Source: Pandoraea pneumonica
GTDB taxonomy: Bacteria > Pseudomonadota > Gammaproteobacteria > Burkholderiales > Burkholderiaceae
DNA: 64,000 nucleotides
Assembly (NCBI RefSeq): GCF_902459645.1
Contig: NZ_CABPSK010000003.1
Coordinates: 558,001 to 622,000, forward strand
Direction: 5' to 3'
Both the position numbers and the translations under genes were made by a program. The notes below the pieces were generated by a model, which made no database searches, was not told the origin of the DNA, and saw only the letters and a program-made list of their open reading frames with translations. Positions 9,273 to 19,224 of the stretch are shown here, in pieces. Every line of letters starts with the position of its first letter. The first letter of the stretch is position 1.

Positions 9273-9307
9273 GCACCCCGGCCAATCGACTTGCATAAGG
9301 ACGCACG

Positions 9308-10066
9308 ATGACGCTTCGCTATCTGGCGGCTGTCACGCTACTCATTTCGCCTGCGCTGACCTTTGCAGGCACCGCGCAGCAATCCGACTTCGATCTGCCT
9401 GCACCGGCGGCCATCACGACGCCTAAGCAGCTTTGGGCAACGCACTACTACGTTCATGTCGCGGCAAGCGCGCCGACGGGCATCCCTTACCGCGATGCGG
9501 CGGGCAACGCGCTGTCGGACAACATTTCCCCGAAGGACTGGTGTCTGGGCGCCATTGAGGGGACCGTGCAGGTGACTCTGGGGACGGAGAAGCGAACACT
9601 GAATTACGACGGCAAGGGTGCCCAACAGGTCGATTGCAAGGCAACGCTCAACGCCAACGTCAAGAAAACGCCGTGGATCACCAGCACGGGCAAAAGCTAT
9701 TTCAAACTCGCGAAGGGGCCGTTTGGCGACGGCGTGAACGACTTTCAATTGGTGCCACTTCGCACCATTGCGGTGGATAAGAGCGCCATTCCGTATGGGT
9801 CAGTCATCTATGTCCCAGCGGCGCGAGGTGCGACGTTCGAGATCGATGGCCAGAAACTCCAGCACGACGGCTACTTCTTCGCCGGGGACACGGGAGGCGC
9901 CATCAAGGGCAATCACGTTGACGTGTTCTGCGGTGCCACCACGGCCAACTGCCTGCCGGGCATTATCACGAGCAACGACAAGCGCACGTTCGATGCCATC
10001 GTCGTCACAGACGCGAGCATCGTGAGCCGCTTGCGCGCGTTGCACGAAGGCAAGTCCACGCCGTAA
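9308..10066 (+). CDS. Exported 3D-domain protein (MltA/RlpA-like barrel)
   Basis: 252 residues with a signal peptide ending near TFAGTA (about residue 21). The C-terminal half has the 3D (Asp-Asp-Asp) signature: GSVIYVP, then FAGDTGGAIKGNHVDVF with the conserved Asp residues, as in the C-terminal domain of the lytic transglycosylase MltA and in related cell-wall proteins. The catalytic MltA insertion domain is absent. A role at peptidoglycan is plausible from the family. Start follows AAGGA. Forms a likely operon with the preceding secreted protein. Confidence 0.82.
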   Translation: MTLRYLAAVTLLISPALTFAGTAQQSDFDLPAPAAITTPKQLWATHYYVHVAASAPTGIPYRDAAGNALSDNISPKDWCLGAIEGTVQVTLGTEKRTLNYDGKGAQQVDCKATLNANVKKTPWITSTGKSYFKLAKGPFGDGVNDFQLVPLRTIAVDKSAIPYGSVIYVPAARGATFEIDGQKLQHDGYFFAGDTGGAIKGNHVDVFCGATTANCLPGIITSNDKRTFDAIVVTDASIVSRLRALHEGKSTP

Positions 10067-10093
10067 TCGCGTCGCGGTCTTGCCTCCCCGACG

Positions 10094-11578
10094 TCACGCC
10101 TTGATTGCGCCCAGCGAAGCGATATCCGCCGCGTTATCCAACTTCTCGACGTGCCAGCACGCATCGATCAAACGATGCGCCTGTGCGTCGGGCAGGATAC
10201 CGTTCACCAGATCGAGGAATTTGGTTTCGAGTTGCTTGTCGGTCATCGGCACTTCCAGGCTGCCGATGGCGTGCTCGATGAACTTGTGCAGCTTGCGGCC
10301 GTCCTTGAGCGTGATGGTCATGTCGACCTGTTCCGGCTTGATCGACGGCACGATGGTCGCCGTCACACGATCGCGCAAAGCGATCACGGCCGGGTCTTGC
10401 ACCGCGCGGTCGCTGTACTGACGCTCGCCCGCTGCGCCTTCGATGATGGCGACCGCCACCGAGTGATACACGCTGAACTTGCCCTCAAGCCCGATGCGCG
10501 GCGTCTTCTTACCGGTCAGTTCGATGACGAGCGGATTGACCTTCAACTCGATGCCCGCGATCTGATCGGCCGTCAGCTTGTACTCGTTGCGCAACTGAAT
10601 CGCCGCATCGATCGCCGGGTGAATCACGATGCCGCACGCGAACGGCTTGTAAGTGTTGAGCGCCGCCTCGTAGCGCTGCCCCAGCCCTTCGGTGATTTCG
10701 CGATAGTCCTGCTTAGTGCTGATCGCATTCGCCCAGCCGCGCTTCGCTTCGATCATGCCGTCCGAACTCGTGAAATCTTTCGCCGCGAGCAGCGCTGCAA
10801 ACAGCCCGTTGCTCGCCGCGCGCCCCGGGTTGAAGCTCTTGTTCATCGAGCCGAACGACTCACGCAACCCCACCGGCTGCGACGCCGCCAAGCCCAGCGC
10901 CCAGACCATCTGCTGCTCGCTCAGCCCCAGCACTTTGCCCGCCGCTGCTGCGGCACCGAACACGCCTGCCGTGCCCGTAATTTGCCAGCCCACATCGTAG
11001 TGATTCGGATAGACGGCGTTGCCGATGCGGCATTCGGTTTCCACGCCGAGCACCAAGGCGTTCAGAAAATCGCGGCCGGAGATCGGGTGATATTCCGACA
11101 GCGCGAGCAATGCTGACGTGACCGGACCCGCCGGGTGAATGATGGTCTTCAGATGGGTGTCGTCGTAATCGAAGATATGGCTGGCGACGCCATTGAGGAA
11201 CGCGGCATTCATGATGTCGAAGCGTTCTGTGCGGCCGAGCAGATGCGCTTGCGCAGGCCCGGAGAACGGCGTGAGTGCGGCGACTGCACGATCGACGGTC
11301 TCGTGACGCGAGCCGCCCACGGCGACGCCGATCCAGTTCAACAGCGTGCGCGTGCCTTCCTTGCGCACCTTCGCGGGCAGGTCTTCATAGCGCGCGGTGA
11401 CGATGTATCGCGCCAGCGTGCGCGTCACGCCCTGCCCCGCAGTGCCCGCGTCGCTGCTGGCGGCCGACGCCGCTGCCGGAGCAGGTGCGGCCATGCTGCG
11501 CTGCATGAGCCCTTGCGCCGCAGCGATGGAAACCACGGCACCCGCCTTCAGGGCCGCGCGGCGATTGATCGTGTTCAT
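10094..11578 (-). CDS. MmgE/PrpD family protein with Tat-type export signal
   Basis: 494 residues from an ATG with GGAGG 8 bases upstream. Residues 1-45 look like a twin-arginine signal (NRRAALKAGAVVSIAAA), followed by an Ala-rich linker. The rest is an MmgE/PrpD fold: the family includes 2-methylcitrate dehydratase, cis-aconitate decarboxylase and iminodisuccinate epimerase, all acting on small di/tricarboxylates. Conserved DYDDTH and HPAGPV are present. Periplasmic location would be unusual for a PrpD-type enzyme. Divergent from a LysR regulator at 11697 that probably controls it; no other prp genes are adjacent. Confidence 0.88.
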   Translation of the reverse strand: MNTINRRAALKAGAVVSIAAAQGLMQRSMAAPAPAAASAASSDAGTAGQGVTRTLARYIVTARYEDLPAKVRKEGTRTLLNWIGVAVGGSRHETVDRAVAALTPFSGPAQAHLLGRTERFDIMNAAFLNGVASHIFDYDDTHLKTIIHPAGPVTSALLALSEYHPISGRDFLNALVLGVETECRIGNAVYPNHYDVGWQITGTAGVFGAAAAAGKVLGLSEQQMVWALGLAASQPVGLRESFGSMNKSFNPGRAASNGLFAALLAAKDFTSSDGMIEAKRGWANAISTKQDYREITEGLGQRYEAALNTYKPFACGIVIHPAIDAAIQLRNEYKLTADQIAGIELKVNPLVIELTGKKTPRIGLEGKFSVYHSVAVAIIEGAAGERQYSDRAVQDPAVIALRDRVTATIVPSIKPEQVDMTITLKDGRKLHKFIEHAIGSLEVPMTDKQLETKFLDLVNGILPDAQAHRLIDACWHVEKLDNAADIASLGAIKA

Positions 11579-11696
11579 GTGTCTTTCCTCCATGTGTGTC
11601 TTGTTGGTGCACCCTGCGATGGGGCGGTCTTCGATCATGCGCGATATCCCGACGCATTAGAATCGCAAAAATCACAACCATTAGTGCACCGTACGC

Positions 11697-12602
11697 ATGA
11701 ATCTAGAACTGAGCGATCTGCGCGCCTTCGTGGCGATTGCCGAGCGGGGAAGCTTCCGTGCGGCGGCCGAGGAAATTCATTTGTCGCAATCGGCGCTGTC
11801 GCGACGTATCGCCAAGATGGAGAGCACGCTCGGCGTACGCCTGCTTGAGCGCACGACGCGCCGCGTCGATTTGACGGTGTTCGGGCGCGATTTCGCCCGT
11901 AAGGCGCGCGACCTACTGAACGAGTTCGAAGACAGCCTGCGAGGCCTGACCGATGGCGCGACGCGCATGGGCGGCGAAGTGACGCTGGCCTGCGTGCCGT
12001 CTGCGGTGCGTCACTTCCTGCCGGAAGTACTTCGCCGGTATCACGAGACTTATCCGCGCGTATTGATTCGCGTGAGCGACACGGGCGCGAGCGATGTGCT
12101 GTCGAGTGTGGTGCGCGCGGAGGCGGACTTCGGTCTGAATTATCTGGGCGCGCAGGAAGAGAACATCGAGTTCCAGCCGATTCTCAACGAGCCGTTCGTG
12201 CTGGCGTGTCGGCACGATCATCCGCTCGCTGCACGCAAACGCGTGAAGTGGTCGGAGCTGAAGGAGCACGAGTATTTGGCGGTAGCGAAGGCCAGCGGCA
12301 ATCGGTTTGTTCTCGATCTGGCGCTTGCGGAGACGCCCGACTTGCCGCGCTCGTTTTGCGAGGTTCGGCATGTCATGAGCGTCGTGAGTCTGGTGGAAGC
12401 GGGGCTCGGCATCGCCGCCGTGCCGCGTTTGGCGATGCCGCCCGGCGACCACCCCACGCTCAGAAGCGTGCCGTTGGTGGATCCCCCGGTCACGCGCACG
12501 ATGGGGCTGATTCGCCGCCGGGGGTTGGTGCTATCGAGCGCCGCGCAGCATCTTTACGACACGATTCTGGCGTTCGCCGAGCGGCCGGGTAAAAAGCGTT
12601 AA
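11697..12602 (+). CDS. LysR-family transcriptional regulator
   Basis: 301 residues. The HTH FRAAAEEIHLSQSALSRRIA lies near residues 20-39 after MNLELSDLRAFVAIAERGS, followed by a substrate-binding domain typical of the CynR/CbbR-like branch. Divergent from the MmgE/PrpD gene with a 118-bp spacer that carries two copies of GTGCACC, which suggests it regulates that gene. No strong Shine-Dalgarno precedes the ATG; the start is chosen by alignment to the family N-terminus. Confidence 0.92.
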   Translation: MNLELSDLRAFVAIAERGSFRAAAEEIHLSQSALSRRIAKMESTLGVRLLERTTRRVDLTVFGRDFARKARDLLNEFEDSLRGLTDGATRMGGEVTLACVPSAVRHFLPEVLRRYHETYPRVLIRVSDTGASDVLSSVVRAEADFGLNYLGAQEENIEFQPILNEPFVLACRHDHPLAARKRVKWSELKEHEYLAVAKASGNRFVLDLALAETPDLPRSFCEVRHVMSVVSLVEAGLGIAAVPRLAMPPGDHPTLRSVPLVDPPVTRTMGLIRRRGLVLSSAAQHLYDTILAFAERPGKKR

Positions 12603-12620
12603 GCGAGCGCTAAGCAAGCA

Positions 12621-14249
12621 TTAGGCGCGACCGGTGCCATCTCGGCGCGGGCGGCGCAGCGTGAAGTGTTCGAACGGCGCAATTTGCCCGTCTATGCCCA
12701 CCACGTCGTAGTAGGTCACACGAATCTCGGTCATGTCGCCGGGGCGGCGTCCCGGGTCGACATCGAACGAGGCGAAGCCATAGGCGCGTGCGGCGTTGCG
12801 CACGGCTGACCACGGGGCGTCTTCCTTCACGTAAATCGGTGGGCGTTTGCCGGTCTTGGCATCGCGCTCGCCCACGCCCGTGATGACGCGGCAGCAAGGC
12901 GGGTTGAACAGCAACTGATTGGACGGCGCAGACGTGCCCCCGCCACCGATCACCATGTGCACGGTGCCTTGCGTGGTGTCGATGACTTCGGTGCCCATTG
13001 CGACAGGAATCGGCGTGAGCGTGCCGTTGGCTTGCTGGCCGCGGATGGGATGCGAGCGCTCGTAATGGTGCTCGTGACCGCAGACGACGAGATCTACGCC
13101 GTATTTGTCGAAGAGCGGCAGCCATTCCTCTCGGATCCCCAGATCGGCGCCGTTGAATTTATCGGCGGTCGAGATCGCGACCTGGTGCATGCAGACGATC
13201 AGCCAGTCGATCGATCGGTCGGCGCGGGCGGCGGCCAGCTCTTTTTCGAGCCATGCCTTTTGCGCGCCGTTGGAATAGCCGCGCACGTAGGTGTCACCGG
13301 CGTCCTGATAGCAGACGTCGTCGTTGGCAATGGCGATCACTCGCACTGCGCCTGCGGTGAAGGCGTACCAGAGGCCACGCGTCACGTCGGTCTGGCCGTC
13401 TGCGGGCGGCAGCGAGAAATAAGTCTGGTAGGCCTGATAGCCGATCGGCCCGTTGCCGAGTTCGTTTTCGTGATTGCCCGGCGACGGCATCCACGGACGA
13501 TTGCGTGCGCTGCGGGTGTTGTTGTTCCAGAAGTCCCACCACGTGCGCACGCGATCTTGCGAGAGGTTGGCGTAGCAGAGGTCGCCGTTGAACAGATGGA
13601 ACAGCGGACGCAAGCGTTCGACGCCGAGCACGGTGTCGCCAGCGACGGGGGAACCGAGGTTATCGTTCACGTAGGTCGGCGGCAGCGTGACGCCTTCGGG
13701 CGGCGTGAAGAGCTTGCCGAGGGTCGGCGTGCCCTGATCGCCGAAGCTGGTGAAGCGCAGCGGCTGACGACCGCGCGGTGCAGTACGGAAAGTGCCGAAT
13801 TGCGGTTCTGCACCGTCGTGCAGCGCGGCGTAGAGATAAGCGGAGTCGGAGGCGAGACCGGTGATCTTCGCGTGATAGGCGTAGACGGTTTGCTTCGATT
13901 TGCCGTCGACATAGCGGACTTCGTCGGCGGCGACCGTCTTCTCGAGTCGCCCGTCGGGTCGGCCGAGGATGGCGCGCGGGTGCTTGACCGGTTGGAGTGA
14001 ATGCCAAGACACGACGATATCGCGCGAAGCATCGGCACCGAACTGGAGATGCAGGCCTGCGACCGGGGGCGTTGCGACGGGATCGATTGGGGTGGCCGCG
14101 TGTGCCGATGCCAGCGGCGTGGCGGTGCCCTTGCCTGCTGCCTCAGCGCTAAGCGGCGCGATCAATCCAACGGCACCGATGCCCGCGGCGGCCAACAACC
14201 GACGGCGTGCGAGATCGGGGTTGACGTCGTTTTTGTCCAGAGCAGTCAT
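12621..14249 (-). CDS. Tat-exported purple acid phosphatase (metallophosphoesterase)
   Basis: 542 residues. The N-terminal LARRRLLAAAGIGAVGLI is a twin-arginine signal. A fibronectin-like domain spans about 65-160, followed by the two-metal phosphoesterase core with all purple acid phosphatase blocks: GDQG (170-173), GDLCY (222-226), GNHE (258-261), H355 in CMHQ, and GHEHHYER (391-398). The Tyr in GDLCY is the metal-ligating Tyr that gives the Fe(III) charge-transfer colour in this family. It likely hydrolyses phosphate esters in the periplasm. Single gene, convergent with the LysR gene. Confidence 0.93.
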   Translation of the reverse strand: MTALDKNDVNPDLARRRLLAAAGIGAVGLIAPLSAEAAGKGTATPLASAHAATPIDPVATPPVAGLHLQFGADASRDIVVSWHSLQPVKHPRAILGRPDGRLEKTVAADEVRYVDGKSKQTVYAYHAKITGLASDSAYLYAALHDGAEPQFGTFRTAPRGRQPLRFTSFGDQGTPTLGKLFTPPEGVTLPPTYVNDNLGSPVAGDTVLGVERLRPLFHLFNGDLCYANLSQDRVRTWWDFWNNNTRSARNRPWMPSPGNHENELGNGPIGYQAYQTYFSLPPADGQTDVTRGLWYAFTAGAVRVIAIANDDVCYQDAGDTYVRGYSNGAQKAWLEKELAAARADRSIDWLIVCMHQVAISTADKFNGADLGIREEWLPLFDKYGVDLVVCGHEHHYERSHPIRGQQANGTLTPIPVAMGTEVIDTTQGTVHMVIGGGGTSAPSNQLLFNPPCCRVITGVGERDAKTGKRPPIYVKEDAPWSAVRNAARAYGFASFDVDPGRRPGDMTEIRVTYYDVVGIDGQIAPFEHFTLRRPRRDGTGRA

Positions 14250-14388
14250 CTCGGAGACCCACCAGCTTTGAAGGGACTCCCACTTTAAGGACGTTGTGTG
14301 ACAGCCGATGGATTACGCGGCGGAAATACAGCCCACTGTGATTTGTCTCAGTTTCCCCAAATCCGGTCGGCGGGTATCTTTGAATCAA

Positions 14389-14413
14389 CTCGCGGAATCA
14401 ACCAACCCGCGAG
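14389..14413 (+). promoter_or_regulatory. Leader hairpin ahead of small ORF
   Basis: CTCGCGG (14389-14395) and CCGCGAG (14407-14413) form a 7-bp GC-rich stem with an 11-base loop, ending 30 bases before the small-ORF start. It could influence mRNA stability or translation; no function is shown. Confidence 0.4.
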
Positions 14414-14443
14414 ACCGATGAAACCCAAGACTGGAGGTGTGAC

Positions 14444-14551
14444 ATGCCCTGGATGGCAATTCTCGACGGAATGGTGACGGTGGGTACGTGGGCTAGCCGG
14501 GCCGCACCGGTGGCAAAGTTCTTCTCGGATGTGGCGAGCCTGTTCATGTAA
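14444..14551 (+). CDS. Small ORF, 35-residue hydrophobic/amphipathic peptide
   Basis: ATG at 14444 is preceded by GGAGG with a 6-base spacer, one of the best ribosome sites in the window. The product starts MPWMAILDGMVTVGTW and ends FFSDVASLFM: 35 residues, five Met, two Trp, three Phe, two acidic and two basic residues, no Cys, no signal-peptidase site. It could be a small membrane-associated or amphipathic peptide. It sits alone between the divergent purple acid phosphatase and a secreted PsiF-like protein, 114 bases before the latter. No function can be assigned. Confidence 0.6.
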   Translation: MPWMAILDGMVTVGTWASRAAPVAKFFSDVASLFM

Positions 14552-14665
14552 GACCTAGCGCGTGGGGCAGACACATGTCCTTCATATCGTGGATGCGCAG
14601 CGGATCTCCCCGTGGCACCATGCGCACATCTCGGAGGCACACAAACCAAATATCAGGGGGAGAGG

Positions 14666-15319
14666 ATGCGACGACATTCACTGATCGGCATGCTGACATG
14701 GGGCGTCCTGTTCGTCGCGGCTGACGCGGCCGCTCAGGCGCCTACGGCGAACCAACTGCGCATGAAGCAATGTGCCGACTTGGCGGGTTCACGCCAAGGC
14801 AGCGACCGCACGGCTTTCATGCGGGCGTGTATCACGAGCGATTCGCCACCGTCGGCGCCTGCTGACGCGCAGACCCAAGGCAATCTGACGGCATCGGGCT
14901 TTTCGGGAACCGCAGATGGCTTCGAGTTTTCCGTGGACGGATCGCAGGCGGTCGGCGTCGGAGGGCCGTGCGTAAGTGCGGGCATCAAACGATTTACGTT
15001 CACCGTCGTGCCGAGCTTCGTGCAGTGGCAACGCGGCACGTTCCGCACTCAGTACGTGTTGACCGGCCATGGGGAGCTGCCTCAGAACTCCGGCCCGCCG
15101 CTTGACGTGCTGTACACCTTCGACGCGAATTTCGACTGGGCAGGTCAACTGGCGGCAGTTGCGCAACAGCGCCGTCGCCTGTCGGACGGCGGCGCGCCCA
15201 TTGAATGCCTTGCGCGCAGCCACAGCAAATACGTCGAAGCCGCCGAGAACTGGATGCGAATCAACAAATCGATGATTCAAAAACAGTGGGGCGCGCAAAT
15301 CAAGGAAATGACCCACTAA
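14666..15319 (+). CDS. Secreted protein with PsiF-like repeat
   Basis: 217 residues; signal peptide ends at about residue 24 (ADAAAQA). Residues 28-55 (NQLRMKQCADLAGSRQGSDR followed by TAFMRACI) resemble a PsiF repeat, a two-Cys motif found in small periplasmic proteins first described as phosphate-starvation inducible. The rest is unrecognised beta-rich sequence with two further Cys. The ATG at 14666 follows GGGGGAGAGG. The proximity of the purple acid phosphatase makes a phosphate link tempting, but that is only inference. Confidence 0.75.
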   Translation: MRRHSLIGMLTWGVLFVAADAAAQAPTANQLRMKQCADLAGSRQGSDRTAFMRACITSDSPPSAPADAQTQGNLTASGFSGTADGFEFSVDGSQAVGVGGPCVSAGIKRFTFTVVPSFVQWQRGTFRTQYVLTGHGELPQNSGPPLDVLYTFDANFDWAGQLAAVAQQRRRLSDGGAPIECLARSHSKYVEAAENWMRINKSMIQKQWGAQIKEMTH

Positions 15320-15558
15320 CTCCCTCCCCCTAACCCGCTAATACGGGCGGGACGGGGGACGCGCTCGTTTCACCCTGCGGCACCGCGCCAAGCCGTCTCC
15401 TGTGTGATGCAGATACGCAACAAAAAGGGAAACCCCTTAGTCCTTTTCCCGCCCAGATGAAAGCTGGTCGAAGGATTGCGCTCCGTAAAATCGCCGAAAA
15501 GATACCGCTGCCCCCCCTCCCTTCGTTGGGGAGCACAGCGGCACATTCGGAGACAATC

Positions 15559-16985
<1,427 letters not shown>

Positions 16986-16989
<4 letters not shown>

Positions 16990-17678
16990 AGCTGCTGCTC
17001 GTTGAAGACAACGCCGAGCTTGCCCACTGGGTCATCACGCTGCTGCGCGACGAGCACTTTGCCGTCGATTGCGCCGAACACGGTGAAGCAGCGGAAGTGA
17101 TGCTCACCACGCAACTCTACGATGCGGTACTGCTCGATATGCGCTTGCCCGGCATGAGTGGCAAGGAGGTATTGGCTCGCCTGCGACGCCGATGCGACAA
17201 CGTGCCGGTACTGATGCTGACCGCGCACGGCTCGACGGACGACAAGGTCAGTTGCCTCAACGCGGGCGCTGACGACTACGTGGTCAAACCCTTCGACGCC
17301 CGTGAACTAGTGGCGCGCATCCGGGCGTTGATCCGACGGCAATCGAGCAACCGGTCGGGCGAGATGCGCTGTGGCGACCTGCAATACCTGTTCGGTGCGC
17401 GTGAATTCCGCCATAACGGCACACCCATCGCCCTACGGCGTCGCGAGCATGCCTTGCTTGAAGCCTTGATGTTCCGGCAGGACAAGGCGGTCTCGAAAGT
17501 CCTGTTGATGGAAAGCGTTTTCTCGCACGACGACGAACCGAGTGTCGACGCAATCGATCTTTACGTCCATCGTCTGCGCAAGCACCTAGCGCCCTCCACG
17601 GCGCGCATCCTGACCCTGCGCGGCTTCGGCTACGTGCTGCGCGAGCATGTCATGGCCGACGCCATCCTTGCGCCATAA
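16986..17678 (+). CDS. OmpR-family response regulator (TctD/QseB-like)
   Basis: 230 residues; ATG overlaps the kinase stop as ATGA, showing translational coupling. Receiver domain 1-115 with acidic pocket E7/D8 and phospho-acceptor D51 (LLDMRLPG), then a winged-helix DNA-binding domain (REHALLEAL, DLYVHRLRKHL, LRGFGYVL). It would be phosphorylated by the adjacent kinase, which is broken here, and may then depend on reinitiated kinase, cross-talk or acetyl phosphate. The following gene is a porin, a plausible target as in Tct-like systems that control uptake of carboxylates. Confidence 0.93.
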
Positions 17679-17693
17679 GAGCGAATCGGCCGA

Positions 17694-17721
17694 CGCGTCG
17701 CGGCAGATTGGCCGCGACGCG
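17694..17721 (+). terminator. GC-rich hairpin after the response regulator
   Basis: CGCGTCGCGGC (17694-17704) and GCCGCGACGCG (17711-17721) form a perfect 11-bp stem with a 6-base loop 16 bases after the stop codon. There is no U-tract after it, so it may stabilise the mRNA end rather than terminate by itself. Confidence 0.5.
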
Positions 17722-17744
17722 ATTCCCCCCGCAGCAGGCCTGCG

Positions 17745-17803
17745 CGGCCGTGAATCCGCATTTCCCCTGAGTTGTCTTCACCGGCCGTGAAAGGATGGTG
17801 AAG
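17745..17803 (+). promoter_or_regulatory. Repeated elements upstream of porin (possible response-regulator sites)
   Basis: Two direct copies of CGGCCGTGAA (17745-17754 and 17782-17791) and an inverted repeat CTTCACC / GGTGAAG (17776-17782 and 17797-17803) lie 130-190 bases before the porin start. Direct repeats are the usual form of OmpR-family sites. Functional role is inferred only. Confidence 0.35.
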
Positions 17804-17931
17804 GATTGCCCTCACTACGATGGACATCGATGGTTTCGCCCTGAATTCGAGTGACTTCGCGAGAGGCACCACCCGGCAAACCATCGACATGGCGACACAT
17901 AAAACCCATCCATTGAGAGAGGTACGAGGAG

Positions 17932-19065
17932 ATGCGCTTGAAGAACCCCACCCTGGCACTTGCTGCCGCGGCTGTTTCCCTGTGCGCGGGCCACGCCCAA
18001 GCCCAGTCGAACGTGACGCTTTATGGCTTGATCGACATGAGCGTGCCGACCTATCAAAGCAACGCTGGCCCCAACGGCGCGAAATCGTTCGGCATGGGGT
18101 TTGGCGGTGAACCCTGGTTTAGCGGCTCGCGCTGGGGCCTGAAAGGTGCCGAGGATATTGGCGGCGGCAACCACATCATCTTCCGGTTAGAGAGCGAGTT
18201 CGTGGCCGCCAACGGCGAGATGGAAGATCCGGGTCAGATTTTCGACCGCGACGCCTGGGTCGGGATCGAGAACGATACCTTCGGCAAGTTGACCATCGGC
18301 TTTCAGAACACCATCGCCCGCGACGCATCGACCATCTACGGCGATCCGTACGGCAGCGCCAAGTTGACCACCGAAGAGGGCGGCTGGACGAACGCCAACA
18401 ACTTCAAGCAGTTGATCTTTTACGCTGCCAGTGCGACCGGCACGCGATACAACAACGGCGTCGCGTGGAAGAAGCTGTTCAACAACGGGTTGTTCATGAG
18501 CGCCGGATACGCGTTCGGCAACACCACGAATTTTGCGGTCGGCTCGAACTATCAGGTGGCGCTCGGCTATAACGGCGGTCCGTTCAACGTGTCCGGCTTC
18601 TACAGCCACGCGAATCGTGCCGGTTTCACGAATCAGTCGTACTCGGTGGGCGGCAACTATACGTGGGACATCTTCCGGGTGAACGCGGGCTACTTCCACT
18701 ACACGGGTGATCAAGGGGCCCTCGGGCAGCGCCGCGACAACGCCTGGACAGTCTCGTTCAAGCTCGCGCCAAAAGGCCGCTTCGACTACGAACTCGGCTA
18801 TCAGCAAATGCACACCAGCAACGCTGCCTATAACGCCGATGGCTTCGTGCCGAACGCCAATAGCGGCGCCTTCAGCATGACGTCTGGCGTGGGCAGCGGC
18901 TATAAGGAAACCCTTTACGCGTCGGTGTTCTACCACCTCTCGAAACGCACTGAGGTCTACGTCGCCGCCGACTATATGAAGCTGCACAGTGGCTATACGG
19001 TGGCTGGCACCAACGGCGCGAATAATCAGGTTGAGGCGACAGCCGGTATCCGAACCCGCTTCTGA
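17932..19065 (+). CDS. Gram-negative trimeric porin (Burkholderia OpcP/OmpC type)
   Basis: 377 residues. Signal peptide MRLKNPTLALAAAAVSLCAG ending at AQA, then the hallmark mature start QSNVTLYGLIDMSV of the beta-proteobacterial porin family, 16 predicted beta strands and a C-terminal Phe (GIRTRF) required for outer-membrane insertion by BamA. It forms a general or anion-selective diffusion pore. It lies directly downstream of the Tct-like two-component system, which may set its expression. GAGAGG about 9 bases upstream serves as ribosome site, although GAGGAG also abuts the ATG. Confidence 0.95.
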   Translation: MRLKNPTLALAAAAVSLCAGHAQAQSNVTLYGLIDMSVPTYQSNAGPNGAKSFGMGFGGEPWFSGSRWGLKGAEDIGGGNHIIFRLESEFVAANGEMEDPGQIFDRDAWVGIENDTFGKLTIGFQNTIARDASTIYGDPYGSAKLTTEEGGWTNANNFKQLIFYAASATGTRYNNGVAWKKLFNNGLFMSAGYAFGNTTNFAVGSNYQVALGYNGGPFNVSGFYSHANRAGFTNQSYSVGGNYTWDIFRVNAGYFHYTGDQGALGQRRDNAWTVSFKLAPKGRFDYELGYQQMHTSNAAYNADGFVPNANSGAFSMTSGVGSGYKETLYASVFYHLSKRTEVYVAADYMKLHSGYTVAGTNGANNQVEATAGIRTRF

Positions 19066-19114
19066 TGGATTTCTGATGTGCTGTGCGCGCGCTCGTGACG
19101 TGCGCTTGCCCCTT

Positions 19115-19154
19115 GCGCCCCACCCTGTCGAGTCGTTGATTCAGGGGTGGGCGC
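19115..19154 (+). terminator. Hairpin after porin gene
   Basis: GCGCCCCACCC (19115-19125) pairs with GGGTGGGCGC (19145-19154) with one bulged C, 50 bases beyond the porin stop. The following bases are only moderately T-rich, so it is a weak candidate terminator. Confidence 0.45.
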
Positions 19155-19224
19155 TATTGTCTTCTGCGATTGCAGCGCATCGAACGTTTTTGCACTTCGA
19201 CTTCGGGGGCCAGCGTGTAAGCGC

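Noticed and set aside
14574-14720. Second small ORF after the 35-residue ORF
   Set aside because: It overlaps the secreted PsiF-like gene in another frame and its product is Arg/Ser-rich without features.
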